From assembly GCA_023015935.1 (NCBI GenBank), contig JALKAY010000008.1, positions 186,001-250,000 on the forward strand: 64,000 nucleotides of DNA, given 5' to 3'. The position numbers and the translations under genes are program-made. The notes under the pieces are model-generated. The model was not told where the DNA came from and searched no databases. It worked only from the letters and a program-made list of their open reading frames with translations. The stretch is from Flavobacteriaceae bacterium F08102 (GTDB taxonomy: Bacteria; Bacteroidota; Bacteroidia; Flavobacteriales; Flavobacteriaceae). Positions 42,703-51,843 of the stretch are shown piece by piece (positions within the stretch are counted from its first letter, which is position 1; every line of letters starts with the position of its first letter).

Positions 42703-43971
42703 ATGGTTGATCTATTGCTAGGCTTACAGTGGGGAGATGAAGGAAAAGGAAAAATAGTAGACGTACTTACTAAAAATTACGATATAATCGCAAGATTTCA
42801 AGGAGGGCCCAATGCGGGACATACCTTGATTTTTGATGGAAATAAACACGTGCTTCACACCATACCTTCTGGTATATTTCACGATAAAGCGGTGAATATA
42901 GTGGGGAATGGAGTGGTTATTGATCCGGTTATTTTTCAAAAAGAAATTGATAATCTTTCCGCATATGGAATAGATTTTAGCAAGAAATTACTAATTTCTC
43001 GAAAAGCACATCTAATTCTCCCAACGCATCGCCTTTTAGATGCTGCTTCAGAAACCTCTAAAGGCAAAGCTAAAATTGGTTCGACGTTAAAAGGAATAGG
43101 CCCAACATATATGGACAAAACGGGAAGAAATGGTTTGCGTGTTGGTGATTTGGAATTAGATGATTGGAAGGATAAATTTAATGCCCTTACTGAAAAGCAT
43201 ATTAAAATGCTTGATTTCTTTGACGTTGATATTCAATTCGATCTAGACGAATTAACTTCTGAATTTTTTGACGCTATTAGCTCTCTTAAAAAATTAACTT
43301 TTATTGATAGCGAACAGTATCTTTTTGATGCCATGAAAAATGGGAAAACCATTTTAGCAGAAGGTGCACAAGGCTCCCTATTAGACATTGATTTTGGAAC
43401 GTATCCTTTTGTTACCTCTTCCAATACCACTGCCGCTGGTGCCTGTACTGGTTTAGGGGTTGCCCCTAACAAGATAGGTGAAGTATTCGGAATTTTTAAA
43501 GCGTATACAACTCGCGTTGGTTCTGGCCCCTTCCCTACTGAGTTATTTGATGAAGATGGTGCCACCTTAGCTGAAGTTGGCCATGAGTTTGGTGCAACGA
43601 CTGGAAGACCACGCCGTTGTGGTTGGCTTGACCTTGTTGCCCTAAAATATGCAGTTCAAGTAAATGGCGTTACCCAATTAATGATGATGAAAGGCGATGT
43701 ATTGTCTGGATTTAAACAAATCAAAGTATGTACGTCATATACCTATAAAGGTGAAAAAATTGATTATTTTCCGTTTAATATAGAGCCAGAAAATATCCAG
43801 GTTAATTATGAAACATTAGATGGATGGGACGATGATCTTACAAAAATGGATGATCAACAACAATTACCACAGAATCTGATCAAGTACATCGAGTTTTTAG
43901 AAGCTAATTTAGAGGTACCTATTAAAATTGTCTCTGTAGGTCCAGATAGAAAACAAACCATATTTCGTTAA
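42703..43971 (+). CDS. purA: Adenylosuccinate synthetase
   Basis: 422 residues. GLQWGDEGKGKIVDVL (GTP loop with catalytic Asp), GPNAGHTL, GSTLKGIGPTYMDKTGR, GAQGSLLDIDFGTYPFVTSSN, TRVGSGPFPTE and TTGRPRRCGWLDL are all in place. It converts IMP and aspartate to adenylosuccinate with GTP. Followed by a hairpin terminator. The start ATG immediately precedes the conserved VDLLLGLQWGD, so it is secure. Confidence 0.97.
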   Translation: MVDLLLGLQWGDEGKGKIVDVLTKNYDIIARFQGGPNAGHTLIFDGNKHVLHTIPSGIFHDKAVNIVGNGVVIDPVIFQKEIDNLSAYGIDFSKKLLISRKAHLILPTHRLLDAASETSKGKAKIGSTLKGIGPTYMDKTGRNGLRVGDLELDDWKDKFNALTEKHIKMLDFFDVDIQFDLDELTSEFFDAISSLKKLTFIDSEQYLFDAMKNGKTILAEGAQGSLLDIDFGTYPFVTSSNTTAAGACTGLGVAPNKIGEVFGIFKAYTTRVGSGPFPTELFDEDGATLAEVGHEFGATTGRPRRCGWLDLVALKYAVQVNGVTQLMMMKGDVLSGFKQIKVCTSYTYKGEKIDYFPFNIEPENIQVNYETLDGWDDDLTKMDDQQQLPQNLIKYIEFLEANLEVPIKIVSVGPDRKQTIFR

Positions 43972-44026
43972 TGAACGCACCATTTGTTGCCTAGAATAAA
44001 ACGCTAAGACATAATCTATTATAAAT

Positions 44027-44059
44027 AACAAAACTCATTATAATTTAGTGGGTTTTGTT
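44027..44059. terminator. Terminator-like hairpin after purA
   Basis: AACAAAACTCATTA (44027-44040) pairs with TTAGTGGGTTTTGTT (44045-44059) with three G-U pairs; a T-rich stretch follows on the plus strand. It may serve the convergent gene at 44145 as well. Confidence 0.75.
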
Positions 44060-44144
44060 ATTTTATACAAGTAGTATTATTTAAACATAATTTATCATTT
44101 ACCTGTATACGTACACTTTACATCATTTATCTCCTCCTCAATGC

Positions 44145-44504
44145 CTAGATATTAGAAAAATTAATATTCATTTTATTCGAAAATTGATGTTTAGGTACTT
44201 CTTTAAAAAATTCAGCCAATTCAAGATCTGCCGAAGGCCCATAGCCAATTAACATGGTTCCTTTAGACCCTGATTTTGTTTCTATGACATATAAAATAGA
44301 CAAGTCATCAGGATTTGTAAAACCTTCAAAACGATGTTCTGCAACAATATAAATTTCCCTTGGCATATAAACGCCTCCCGAAGCATTTTCAATTAATCGT
44401 TGATCTTTAAATCGATACGAATTATCGTACCCCAAGGATTGATATGTATCGATGTAATCTAATTCGTTATTCATGCTCATAAGATATCTGTAGATTTTGT
44501 TCAT
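44145..44504 (-). CDS. Small conserved Bacteroidota protein of unknown function
   Basis: 119 residues as drawn; ATGs at 44480 and 44474 (MNNELDYIDTYQSLGY) are equally possible. EHRFEGFTNPDDLSILYVIET followed by GTMLIGYGPSADLELAEF matches my memory of a ~100-residue Bacteroidota family sometimes labelled, without support, as phosphoribosylpyrophosphate synthetase. A conserved RFEG(F/M)-x-DP-D-D element and a closing amphipathic helix are visible. No catalytic motif, signal or membrane segment. Function unknown. It is isolated, convergent with purA. Confidence 0.6.
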   Translation of the reverse strand: MNKIYRYLMSMNNELDYIDTYQSLGYDNSYRFKDQRLIENASGGVYMPREIYIVAEHRFEGFTNPDDLSILYVIETKSGSKGTMLIGYGPSADLELAEFFKEVPKHQFSNKMNINFSNI

Positions 44505-44629
44505 ATATATTTTTTGGGTACCCGCTGTACAACCATTTTATTCTTCAGCTTCTTTGCCTGAAAACCTTCACACAAGAACGAATTACCCATTTTTCAAAAG
44601 GGATCTCATCTTCGATATTGAAAACTACC

Positions 44630-44803
44630 CTAAATGAGCATATCAGGGTTTCTTAAACCATGGCTTTCACCCATACGCACTTCGTAAAACGCGACGATCG
44701 AATCACCTAAACTAGCCACCGCACTTTTCAGACCTAGGGTCTGATAGGCAGATTTACCACTAAACATATTAGGTACTGCCTTTTCTTGTTTTTCAATCCT
44801 CCC
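44630..44803 (-). pseudogene. Short open remnant, gene not identified
   Basis: 58 codons without an ATG near the start, ending in a TAG: RIEKQEKAVPNMFSGKSAY then QTLGLKSAVASLGDSIVAF and NPDMLI. Directly downstream, in a shifted frame (about 44550-44631), VVFNIEDEIPFEKWVIRSC continues like the same protein. The composition looks protein-like, so this is probably a decayed gene. I do not recognise the family. Confidence 0.35.
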
Positions 44804-44897
44804 TTAAAGATACAGTTCTTTTAACAAATAACTTAGGTTGAACGATTTAATATTTAGCTCATTTTAAACTATTTAAAGCACTTTCTCACCATTAAAT

Positions 44898-45402
44898 TCA
44901 AACGTAGACGTTCAAATGATAGGACGCGCCTGCAAAGACACTAACGCATCCCCCATTGATTCGTTGGTCAATTTCATTCCATGAGGTCTGCTGATTTAAC
45001 CAGGTAGCAACCCTTGTTTTATCCAAAATTAACGGCATGGATTTATACCGTTTAACATTGATTTATTGCCTAAACTTGCCTTTGTAGTCAAGGCAGAACT
45101 GGTCAAAAAACCATTGTCTAGTTGATTGTAAATTCCGCCAATAAGTAACAACTTGCTAAGGATATTTTCCGAGATTTTCTCCGGTAATTATTTCGATCGT
45201 TGCTTGGTTTAATCCGTTAATCTCTTTCCGCTCTGAACAAAGTTCTTTGAATATAAAGGGTAAATCTAACTGATATATAATCAAATGCAGTGGTGCTGTA
45301 TTTGCAATTTGATAGTACATAAGATAAGACTGTGTCACAAGGACGGCTATTCTTTGTGTTTTTAGTATCGTGAATGATAAAATTCATAACGCTTTTACAC
45401 AT
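44898..45402 (-). pseudogene. Decayed SRAP (YedK/HMCES-type) gene
   Basis: On the minus strand an ATG at 45402 begins MCKS, which keeps the Cys2 of SRAP proteins. Further on GGIYNQLDNGFLTSSALTT (from about 45139) resembles the G-x-Y/W-E to TTEAN stretch, and in a different frame RYKSMPLILDKTRVATWLN (from 45050) resembles the KRMPVIL-x3-WL region, ending in SYHLNVYV and TGA at 44898. The segments lie in order but in different frames with gaps between, so the gene is broken. SRAP proteins shield abasic sites in single-stranded DNA. The rest of the 44505-45471 gap holds only the remnant at 44630. Confidence 0.6.
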
Positions 45403-45471
45403 CCGTAAGAATGCCGATTGATTATGGACTCACACCATCCATCTATACTTTTATTCCCTTTATAAAATACC

Positions 45472-45507
45472 AAAAAAAGAGCGATATTCTACTGCTGAAT
45501 ACCGCTC
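45472..45507 (-). terminator. Rho-independent terminator of the YtxH operon
   Basis: On the minus strand GAGCGGTATTC-7-GAATATCGCTC is followed by seven T. It lies 24 bases beyond the last gene of the minus-strand trio. Confidence 0.88.
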
Positions 45508-45530
45508 GTTTATTCAAACCAATTCAATGG

Positions 45531-45746
45531 TTACTTTTTTTTAAAAAACTTTTTTAGAAAGACTAAAACACTGAAATTCTTCAGCAATTTGAGTGCAATC
45601 GACTTTAGGTTCAACGGATCGTTGAAGGTTAATTTTTCCTTAATTGAATAGCCTGTGTTTTTGAGTTCTTCAATATCAATTTGTTGCTTTAGTTTTAATT
45701 CTTTTAAGGCTACTTCGATATCTTTAAATGATTGATAATTATGCAT
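45531..45746 (-). CDS. Small protein, last gene of the YtxH operon
   Basis: 71 residues: an amphipathic helical first half (HNYQSFKDIEVALKELKLKQ, QIDIEELKNTGYSIKEKL) and a basic, hydrophobic end (FSVLVFLKKFFKKK). It begins 2 bases after the holin-X-like gene and ends just before the terminator, so it belongs to this operon. Similar short proteins accompany YtxH and holin-X genes in flavobacteria. Function unknown; membrane association is likely from the C-terminus. Confidence 0.72.
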   Translation of the reverse strand: MHNYQSFKDIEVALKELKLKQQIDIEELKNTGYSIKEKLTFNDPLNLKSIALKLLKNFSVLVFLKKFFKKK

Positions 45747-45748
45747 AA

Positions 45749-46105
45749 TTAGTGGTTTTTATTAAAAAATACAGCTGAAAATTTACGAATGATCTTACGG
45801 TCGATAAATTTCCGTAAAGCAAATAACAAGCCTGCCAATAAAAATATAATTCCACTTACAATCAAGTACCCTAATGCAGCCGACGCTAAGGCTTCACCAA
45901 TGGCAATGGCAGCTGAAATGCACAAAAAGACAAAACCGAAGAGGATCAAACTACCGATAAAGATTATTTTGGTAAAGGCACTCATGGTAAACACCAGTTG
46001 CTGAAAGACCTTTAGCTGAAAATACTCCATTGATGTTTCAAACAAATGCTTGAGTCGCTCAGCAATGGCACTAAAACTTGTATTTGATTCAGATTCTGAT
46101 TGCAT
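45749..46105 (-). CDS. Putative holin-X/phage-holin-like membrane protein
   Basis: 118 residues with a helical cytoplasmic start (SAIAERLKHLFETSMEYF), two membrane segments (about 48-70 and 75-95) and a basic tail (RKFIDRKIIRKF). The size and layout fit the holin-X superfamily of small two-TM proteins found beside YtxH in many Bacteroidota, where they are not phage holins but probable envelope-stress components. It is 2 bases from both neighbours. Confidence 0.78.
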   Translation of the reverse strand: MQSESESNTSFSAIAERLKHLFETSMEYFQLKVFQQLVFTMSAFTKIIFIGSLILFGFVFLCISAAIAIGEALASAALGYLIVSGIIFLLAGLLFALRKFIDRKIIRKFSAVFFNKNH

Positions 46106-46107
46106 TC

Positions 46108-46434
46108 CTATTTTTGATATTTTTTATTTTTAGCTTTAAGTTCAGCTAATTTTTTCTCTAATGTTGAAATTACGTCTTCTGTTTTATAACTCACATCCGA
46201 AACCAAATTTTCAACTTGTGTTTCTAAAGAAAGTTTCTTTGACGAAGCGGCATCAACTACCACATCCTTCATTTGGGTTGCTTTATCTGCTAGGTTATTC
46301 CCAAGGTCATGTGCCTTATCGGCCATTTTTCTTCTGGTTGCTGCGCCACTTTCTGGGGCAAATAATATGCCTAAAGCTGCACCAACTAAGGTTCCTGCTA
46401 ATAAGCCAACTAAGGTATTTGTGTTACTATTCAT
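46108..46434 (-). CDS. YtxH domain-containing protein
   Basis: 108 residues. N-terminal glycine-rich membrane segment LVGLLAGTLVGAALGILFAP followed by ESGAATRRKMADKA, the YtxH signature, and a long amphipathic/coiled-coil helix (QVENLVSDVSYKTEDVISTL). YtxH-like proteins are induced by stress in other bacteria; their mechanism is unclear. First gene of a three-gene operon. The 251-base gap upstream (46435-46685) shows no gene. Confidence 0.88.
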   Translation of the reverse strand: MNSNTNTLVGLLAGTLVGAALGILFAPESGAATRRKMADKAHDLGNNLADKATQMKDVVVDAASSKKLSLETQVENLVSDVSYKTEDVISTLEKKLAELKAKNKKYQK

Positions 46435-46685
46435 GGTATGTGTTTTAAATTTATCGTTAGATCTATTGCAAATATCCGACCAAAATAAAAAGTAGCTTAA
46501 TTCAATACCTAAAATGATTGACGCAAAAAGATTTTATAGGGTGAATTAGTCAAATAAAGAAAGGGTAAAGACAGTAGACACCGCTGATAATTTCTGTTTC
46601 AATGACACAACTATAGGTGCTATGCTGTTGCGATTCGTTCGTTTTAATGTTAAGGCAACGGATACACAACTGCGCATTCTAATTT

Positions 46686-48011
46686 CTATAACAATCCCTT
46701 CGCTTTAAACCTTAGGTAGGTATTAATGACATTTACCGATAATTTACTTGGTGGAGTTAAGAGGGCATGAATTCCATTGCGTTCTAATTCCTTCACCATA
46801 CGTTGTTTTTCATAGGCAAACTTTTCTGCAATCGTTTGGTGATATACCGCCTGTATATCGGTTACCGGAGATTGAATCAGTTCTGTTAATGTGGTATTCT
46901 CAAAAAACACAACCACCAATAAATGCTGCTTAGCGATGGCTTTGAGCGATGGAATTTGACGTTCCAAACTTGATAAATGTTCAAAATTTGTATAGAGTAA
47001 GAGCAATGAACGATGTGTAATTTTACGTTTAATCGTTGCGTATAATAAGCCAAAATCTGAATCTGTAAAGTTTGTCGTGACTTTGTATAATGCCTCATTA
47101 ATTACATTGATATGTGTTCGTTTGCTACTAGCAGCTACCATAGTATCTACTTTTTTAGCGAAGGTAACCAACCCTGATTTATCCCCTTTAAGTAAAGCTA
47201 TATTTGCAAATGCCAAGGTAGCATTAATCGCATAATCGAGTAATTTAAGACTTTCAAATGGCATTTTCATAGCTCTGCCCGTATCAATAATACAGTATAT
47301 GGGTTGTGATTTTTCATCTTGATATTGGTTAATCATTAAATCCCCTGTTTTGGCTGTTGCTTTCCAATTAATCGTTCGTACATCGTCTCCAGGTATATAA
47401 TGCTTTATTTGTTCAAACTCCATGGTGTGTCCAAGTCGCCGAATTTTCTTTAATCCCGCTGCATTTAGCTTATTCGTAAATGCTAAAAACTCATAGGTTC
47501 TCATTTGGATATAAGACGGATATACCGCAACCATTTCGGGTTCTCCAAGACTAAACCTTCTTGATAAAATTCGCAATACTGAAGACGTATATACTTGTAA
47601 TTTACCAAAGTGGTATTCACCGCGTTCTACGGGTCGAAGGGTATACACAAATTGAGATACAGAACGCGCTGCAATCTTTGAATTCCATTCAAAATCTCTC
47701 TTTTGAAATTGGAAAGGAAGTTCGTCAATTACTTTTACGAAAACTGGAAACGGATAGTGATTAACGATTTTTACTGGTACTGAATTTTCATCCGAATTTG
47801 AAAACTTCAATGGCAATTTTCGATTTCCCTGTATGCCATTTTTTAGCCGATATAAGCTAATTGCATCAACAAAGAGTAACACCCCAAACAATACCAAGAG
47901 GAGAACAGCTATATCAAATAAGGCAGGAATGAAATATGACAACAAGAAAAGTCCCACAAGACTTGACAAGTAATAATAAAATCGATCGTGTATGTATAAA
48001 CTTTTCAACAT
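46686..48011 (-). CDS. DUF58 (VWA-like) protein, MoxR partner
   Basis: 441 residues. Two membrane helices at the start (about 12-48), a beta-rich middle, and the DUF58 core RRLGHTMEFEQIKHYIPGDDVRTINWKATAKTGDLMINQYQDE-type region whose GDDxRxINWxxTA motif is plain; a VWA-like domain follows with YCIIDTGRAMKMP in place of the usual MIDAS DxSxSM, so metal binding may be weakened. It works with the MoxR AAA+ ATPase encoded 34 bases upstream. Last gene of the operon. Confidence 0.9.
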   Translation of the reverse strand: MLKSLYIHDRFYYYLSSLVGLFLLSYFIPALFDIAVLLLVLFGVLLFVDAISLYRLKNGIQGNRKLPLKFSNSDENSVPVKIVNHYPFPVFVKVIDELPFQFQKRDFEWNSKIAARSVSQFVYTLRPVERGEYHFGKLQVYTSSVLRILSRRFSLGEPEMVAVYPSYIQMRTYEFLAFTNKLNAAGLKKIRRLGHTMEFEQIKHYIPGDDVRTINWKATAKTGDLMINQYQDEKSQPIYCIIDTGRAMKMPFESLKLLDYAINATLAFANIALLKGDKSGLVTFAKKVDTMVAASSKRTHINVINEALYKVTTNFTDSDFGLLYATIKRKITHRSLLLLYTNFEHLSSLERQIPSLKAIAKQHLLVVVFFENTTLTELIQSPVTDIQAVYHQTIAEKFAYEKQRMVKELERNGIHALLTPPSKLSVNVINTYLRFKAKGLL

Positions 48012-48045
48012 GCGGGCTGGAGTCTTTACAAAGACTGCTATCGTA

Positions 48046-49047
48046 TTATCGTGGAACTTCTACTGATTCAACAATCATATCAACCACCTGATCAGGGGTA
48101 ATTCCTTCCATTTCACGTTCTGGAGTAAGGATAATACGGTGTCTTAACACAGGTTTAAAACTCTTTTTCACATCTTCAGGAATGATGAAATCGCGACCGT
48201 TAAGGGCTGCAAAACCTTTAGCAGCCATGAGTACCGCAATACTTGCTCTCGGTGATCCTCCGAGGTACAAATGTGGATGATTTCTCGTTTTACAAATAAT
48301 TTCGGCAATGTATTTAACAATTTTATCTTCGGCAAGGATGTCAAATATTTGTTTTCTATAGCCCAATAATTCTTCTGCTGAAATAACGGCTTCTATTTCA
48401 TCTTGTGGTAAACCTCCTTTTCGATTATTATGCGATTTAATAATTAAAAATTCTTCATCCACATTGGGATAATCAACGTTAATTTTAAATAGAAATCGAT
48501 CCAATTGGGCTTCAGGCAAAGCATAAGTCCCTTCCTGTTCAATTGGGTTCTGCGTAGCTAACACAAAAAATGGAGGTGGCATCATATACCGAATCCCATC
48601 CATAGTTATCTGTTTTTCTTCCATCACCTCAAACAATGCAGCTTGTGTTTTGGCAGGGGCTCTATTAATTTCATCAATCAAAATGACATTAGAAAAAATG
48701 GGGCCTTTTTTAAATTCAAATTCCGAGGTTTTCATATTTAGCACCGATGTTCCTAACACATCAGAAGGCATTAAATCGGGTGTAAATTGTATCCTACTGA
48801 AATCGGTATCCACGGTTTTCGCCAAGAGCTTAGCGGTAACCGTTTTTGAAACACCGGGTACTCCTTCTATCAACACATGTCCATCCGCCAATAAGGCAAC
48901 TAATAACAGTTCAATAAAATTGTCTTGACCAATAATTACTTTGTGTAATTGCGCTTTAATTTTTGTCGCTGCCTCCTTTAAACCAGTTAAGTCAATTCGG
49001 TTCTCAAAAGCTACTTCTCGCTGATTGTTCTCTTCGGTATGCTCCAT
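48046..49047 (-). CDS. MoxR-type AAA+ ATPase
   Basis: 333 residues from the ATG at 49047 (a TTG at 49074 is also in frame but would overlap the upstream gene). Walker A GVPGVSKTV carries an S instead of G before the lysine, as in many MoxR proteins; Walker B is VILIDEINRAPAK; sensor region ATQNPIEQEGTYALPEAQLDRF with the arginine finger; C-terminal lid GGSPRASIAVL. MoxR ATPases act as chaperones for VWA-domain protein complexes. Starts 4 bases after the DUF4350 stop. Confidence 0.94.
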   Translation of the reverse strand: MEHTEENNQREVAFENRIDLTGLKEAATKIKAQLHKVIIGQDNFIELLLVALLADGHVLIEGVPGVSKTVTAKLLAKTVDTDFSRIQFTPDLMPSDVLGTSVLNMKTSEFEFKKGPIFSNVILIDEINRAPAKTQAALFEVMEEKQITMDGIRYMMPPPFFVLATQNPIEQEGTYALPEAQLDRFLFKINVDYPNVDEEFLIIKSHNNRKGGLPQDEIEAVISAEELLGYRKQIFDILAEDKIVKYIAEIICKTRNHPHLYLGGSPRASIAVLMAAKGFAALNGRDFIIPEDVKKSFKPVLRHRIILTPEREMEGITPDQVVDMIVESVEVPR

Positions 49048-49051
49048 TTGC

Positions 49052-50242
49052 TTATTGTTTTTTAAACTTGTCAATGTGTTGATTTAATTTTAATAATTCT
49101 TCCTTCGTCACTTGTTCTTTGTTCTCTATCGTTTCATAAAGGTCAAAAAGCGTTTGTACCTCCTCTAGCGAACATCCACTTTTTGCTGCTACCTGTTGAA
49201 AAAACCGCTCATCCATGCGCCCGGTTGCCAAGTGGTATTTAGTCCGAATAAAATTGAGAAAATAGTTCATTTTATGTATTGCCATTGCTTTATTCGCTGA
49301 CTTTTCAAAATACATATTTGCCACAGTTCGTGTAAATTCGAGGCTTTGATTTTTTACCGGCGTACGAATTGGAATAATTCGCTGTGTGCGTTTTCCATTA
49401 AACACGACAAATAGTAAGAGGCCTGTAATGGTTAAATAATAAGCCCATTTAAACGATTTTGTATTGAGAATATAGTACATTTCTGACTGTATACCTGCTT
49501 TTCCATCCTTATAATATGCATCCATAAGAATTGGTTTTTCCGTATTAATATAACTTAAAAGACCACTTACATAGTTTGAATTTTCCCCTTTTAGAAGATA
49601 GTAATTGGTAAACGCTTCTGGGAAGGTATGAAAAAAGAAATTTCCTTTCTCATAACGATATTTTATAAAGTTTATACCCTCAATCACTACAGAACCTTCT
49701 TTATTTGTGTAGCCCGTTTTCCCAAGGGCCATTGTTCTCGTAGTGTCCACTTCCACAAATGAAGAATTGTAAAAATTGCGATCAAACGTATAATGCTTTT
49801 GCGACAATTGCGGGTTAATCAATTTAAAAAAGGGATGTTGTCCAAAAGCTAAAGAAGAAATCGCCTTGGTTTCTAAAGAAAAATCTTTTATTGTAACACC
49901 ATGTGTTGAAATAAAAACGTCATTTCCCCGAGCGACAAATGCTTTAATTTTATCAAATTCTTCTTCTCCAAAATTGATTACATTATTAATAAAAATATAG
50001 GTTCCATTTACGGTTGTATCACTTAAAAAGGTATAGGGTGGCTGATCAACGTGGGTTATTTTAGTGGACTTAAATAACTGAGGCATTGATTGATCAAGTA
50101 CATACGTCCCATACGGAACTTTATGCGTTGCCACATACGAAGGATACCAATTTATGGGTTGGGGTTTCGTTAATTCAACATAGATAAATCCAACGAACAA
50201 CACGATAAATAATCCAATGTATATTTTTGTCTTTTTGTCCAC
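49052..50242 (-). CDS. DUF4350 domain membrane protein
   Basis: 396 residues with a GTG start at 50242, right at the DUF4129 stop. TM helix near the N-terminus (YIGLFIVLFVGFIYV), then a Rossmann-like/DUF4350 domain (PYGTYVLDQSMPQLF, GTYIFINNVINFGEEEFDKI, VARGNDVFISTHGV), a second TM near 280 and a helical C-terminus. Function unknown; constant partner of MoxR/DUF58 in Bacteroidota. Confidence 0.85.
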   Translation of the reverse strand: MDKKTKIYIGLFIVLFVGFIYVELTKPQPINWYPSYVATHKVPYGTYVLDQSMPQLFKSTKITHVDQPPYTFLSDTTVNGTYIFINNVINFGEEEFDKIKAFVARGNDVFISTHGVTIKDFSLETKAISSLAFGQHPFFKLINPQLSQKHYTFDRNFYNSSFVEVDTTRTMALGKTGYTNKEGSVVIEGINFIKYRYEKGNFFFHTFPEAFTNYYLLKGENSNYVSGLLSYINTEKPILMDAYYKDGKAGIQSEMYYILNTKSFKWAYYLTITGLLLFVVFNGKRTQRIIPIRTPVKNQSLEFTRTVANMYFEKSANKAMAIHKMNYFLNFIRTKYHLATGRMDERFFQQVAAKSGCSLEEVQTLFDLYETIENKEQVTKEELLKLNQHIDKFKKQ

Positions 50243-50968
50243 TTAACCAATGCGTTTTAATAAGGATTCAAAATCTTGTCTGGCCTTTTCAAAATGTTCT
50301 TTATCAATCTCAAAGTTACCATACCACACAAAGTCATAGAGGTAAGTACTGCGTTCAAAAGCTTCTTTCAACGATTTTTCTGATAATTCTGCGAGGTAAT
50401 CTTCATTGGTTTTATCTTGATGCCAATCGATATAATCTTTATCTGACAAACGTTGTAATACAGAGAGATAATAGTATCTCACGGCTAGTCGATATTTTTT
50501 ATCAGCGATAGCAGCCTCTCGTAATTCAGACAAATCGCGCATATGTAAAACCGCTTCAGCTGTAGATATATGAATGGGATTTTCACTTGCTCGAGCCTTG
50601 GCCAAATCGCCCGTATTCACTTTTAAAAAGAAACGTAAAATTAAAAATAGTAAAACACCTAATAATACATAGGGTAAAACTTTTAAGGTTATCCTAAGTA
50701 TGGTACCCGCCGGTCCATTGCCAAACAACCAACTTAACACTTTATTAAGCCCTCTTACAAACCAGTCCCATGCTTTTTCAAAAATGCTTGGTTCAGACGG
50801 TACAACCTCATAGGTTAATTCTCGATCTTTTTTAAAACGTGCCAGCTCTTCTTGATTAAACTCCAAGGGAACGATCATAGTATCATCTTCAGCTACAGAG
50901 CGAATGGTATCTTGAGCAACGACTGAAAAGGTAGCCAGAAAAACGATAAAGAATAGTTTTATTTGCAC
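50243..50968 (-). CDS. DUF4129 domain protein
   Basis: 241 residues, GTG start. Signal-like N-terminus (LFFIVFLATFSVVAQ), one TM (about 90-110, LKVLPYVLLGVLLFLILRFF) and a C-terminal DUF4129 domain with AAIADKKYRLAVRYYYLSVLQRL and ERSTYLYDFVWYGNFEID. The family is predicted to sit next to transglutaminase or MoxR systems at the membrane. The gene is tightly packed on both sides (0- and 2-base gaps). Confidence 0.85.
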   Translation of the reverse strand: MQIKLFFIVFLATFSVVAQDTIRSVAEDDTMIVPLEFNQEELARFKKDRELTYEVVPSEPSIFEKAWDWFVRGLNKVLSWLFGNGPAGTILRITLKVLPYVLLGVLLFLILRFFLKVNTGDLAKARASENPIHISTAEAVLHMRDLSELREAAIADKKYRLAVRYYYLSVLQRLSDKDYIDWHQDKTNEDYLAELSEKSLKEAFERSTYLYDFVWYGNFEIDKEHFEKARQDFESLLKRIG

Positions 50969-50970
50969 GC

Positions 50971-51843
50971 CTATTGTCCTAAATTATCAATACGTTCCAT
51001 CGTTCCAGTCAAGTTCTTTTGTTCATTGAGGTCAAAATAAATAAAAACAGAAGCGATAAATGATACAGAAGAAAGTACAAATGAACCTACATTTGAAAGA
51101 ATGTTTAGTCCTAAGTACACAGGATCTTTGAGGATTCCATACACTTCAATAGGATTTTGCGCTGTACTTCCTAGCATTTCATGAATCATCGTATATATGA
51201 AGCTAGGGATAGAAAAAGTCCATCCTAAAATAGAGACTAAAACCCCCACGACAAACAAACTACCAAAAGTATTCCACCATTGCCCTTTAATAAGATAGAA
51301 ACAGTGATTAAGGCTATCACTTATTGATTTTTTCTCAAATACCATGATGGATGTAGCTAAAGAAAAAACAACAATAAAGTAAATCCCAGGAAGTACACAC
51401 AAGGCAAATCCAACAAATGAGATAAGTGCAATGAGCATTCCCAAACCTAAAAACTTCCAAATATACGTAAAGGTATTTTTTCGAATTTCTGTATAATTCG
51501 TAACTCCATTGTTGTTTATATACGACTTGATATAAAAAATAGAGGTTAATGAAATGAGCACATAAACAAACCCTGAAACAATACTATACACACCCATTTT
51601 TGCGTATAATGCCCCAAGGGTTTCAAAAACCATGTTTGGATCTTTTTCTTCCGATATATTTTGGAAATCATCTCCCATAGAACTCATATAAACAACCAAA
51701 ACAAAGGCCCCTAAAAGAATAAAAGGCCCCGCTATTTTGATAACTGCTAAAAAGTACGACTTCCAATTTTCTCTAATAAACTTAAAGGTATCACCAATAA
51801 TACTTCCAATGTCCCTTTCGCGTTTAAATTCAATATAACTCAT
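50971..51843 (-). CDS. Multi-pass membrane protein of the MoxR/SpoIIM cluster
   Basis: 290 residues with six hydrophobic segments. FVGFALCVLPGIYFIVVFSL followed by IMVFEKKSISDSLNHCFYLIKGQWW is the pattern of the glycerophosphodiesterase-like membrane domain/DUF7847 type integral proteins, with no catalytic part. It overlaps the SpoIIM gene by 14 bases. No function can be assigned beyond membership of this conserved cluster. Confidence 0.75.
   Translation of the reverse strand: MSYIEFKRERDIGSIIGDTFKFIRENWKSYFLAVIKIAGPFILLGAFVLVVYMSSMGDDFQNISEEKDPNMVFETLGALYAKMGVYSIVSGFVYVLISLTSIFYIKSYINNNGVTNYTEIRKNTFTYIWKFLGLGMLIALISFVGFALCVLPGIYFIVVFSLATSIMVFEKKSISDSLNHCFYLIKGQWWNTFGSLFVVGVLVSILGWTFSIPSFIYTMIHEMLGSTAQNPIEVYGILKDPVYLGLNILSNVGSFVLSSVSFIASVFIYFDLNEQKNLTGTMERIDNLGQ

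Noticed and set aside
45749-46105. Prophage holin
   Set aside because: No lysis or structural phage genes are nearby; the YtxH context fits the chromosomal holin-X-like family.
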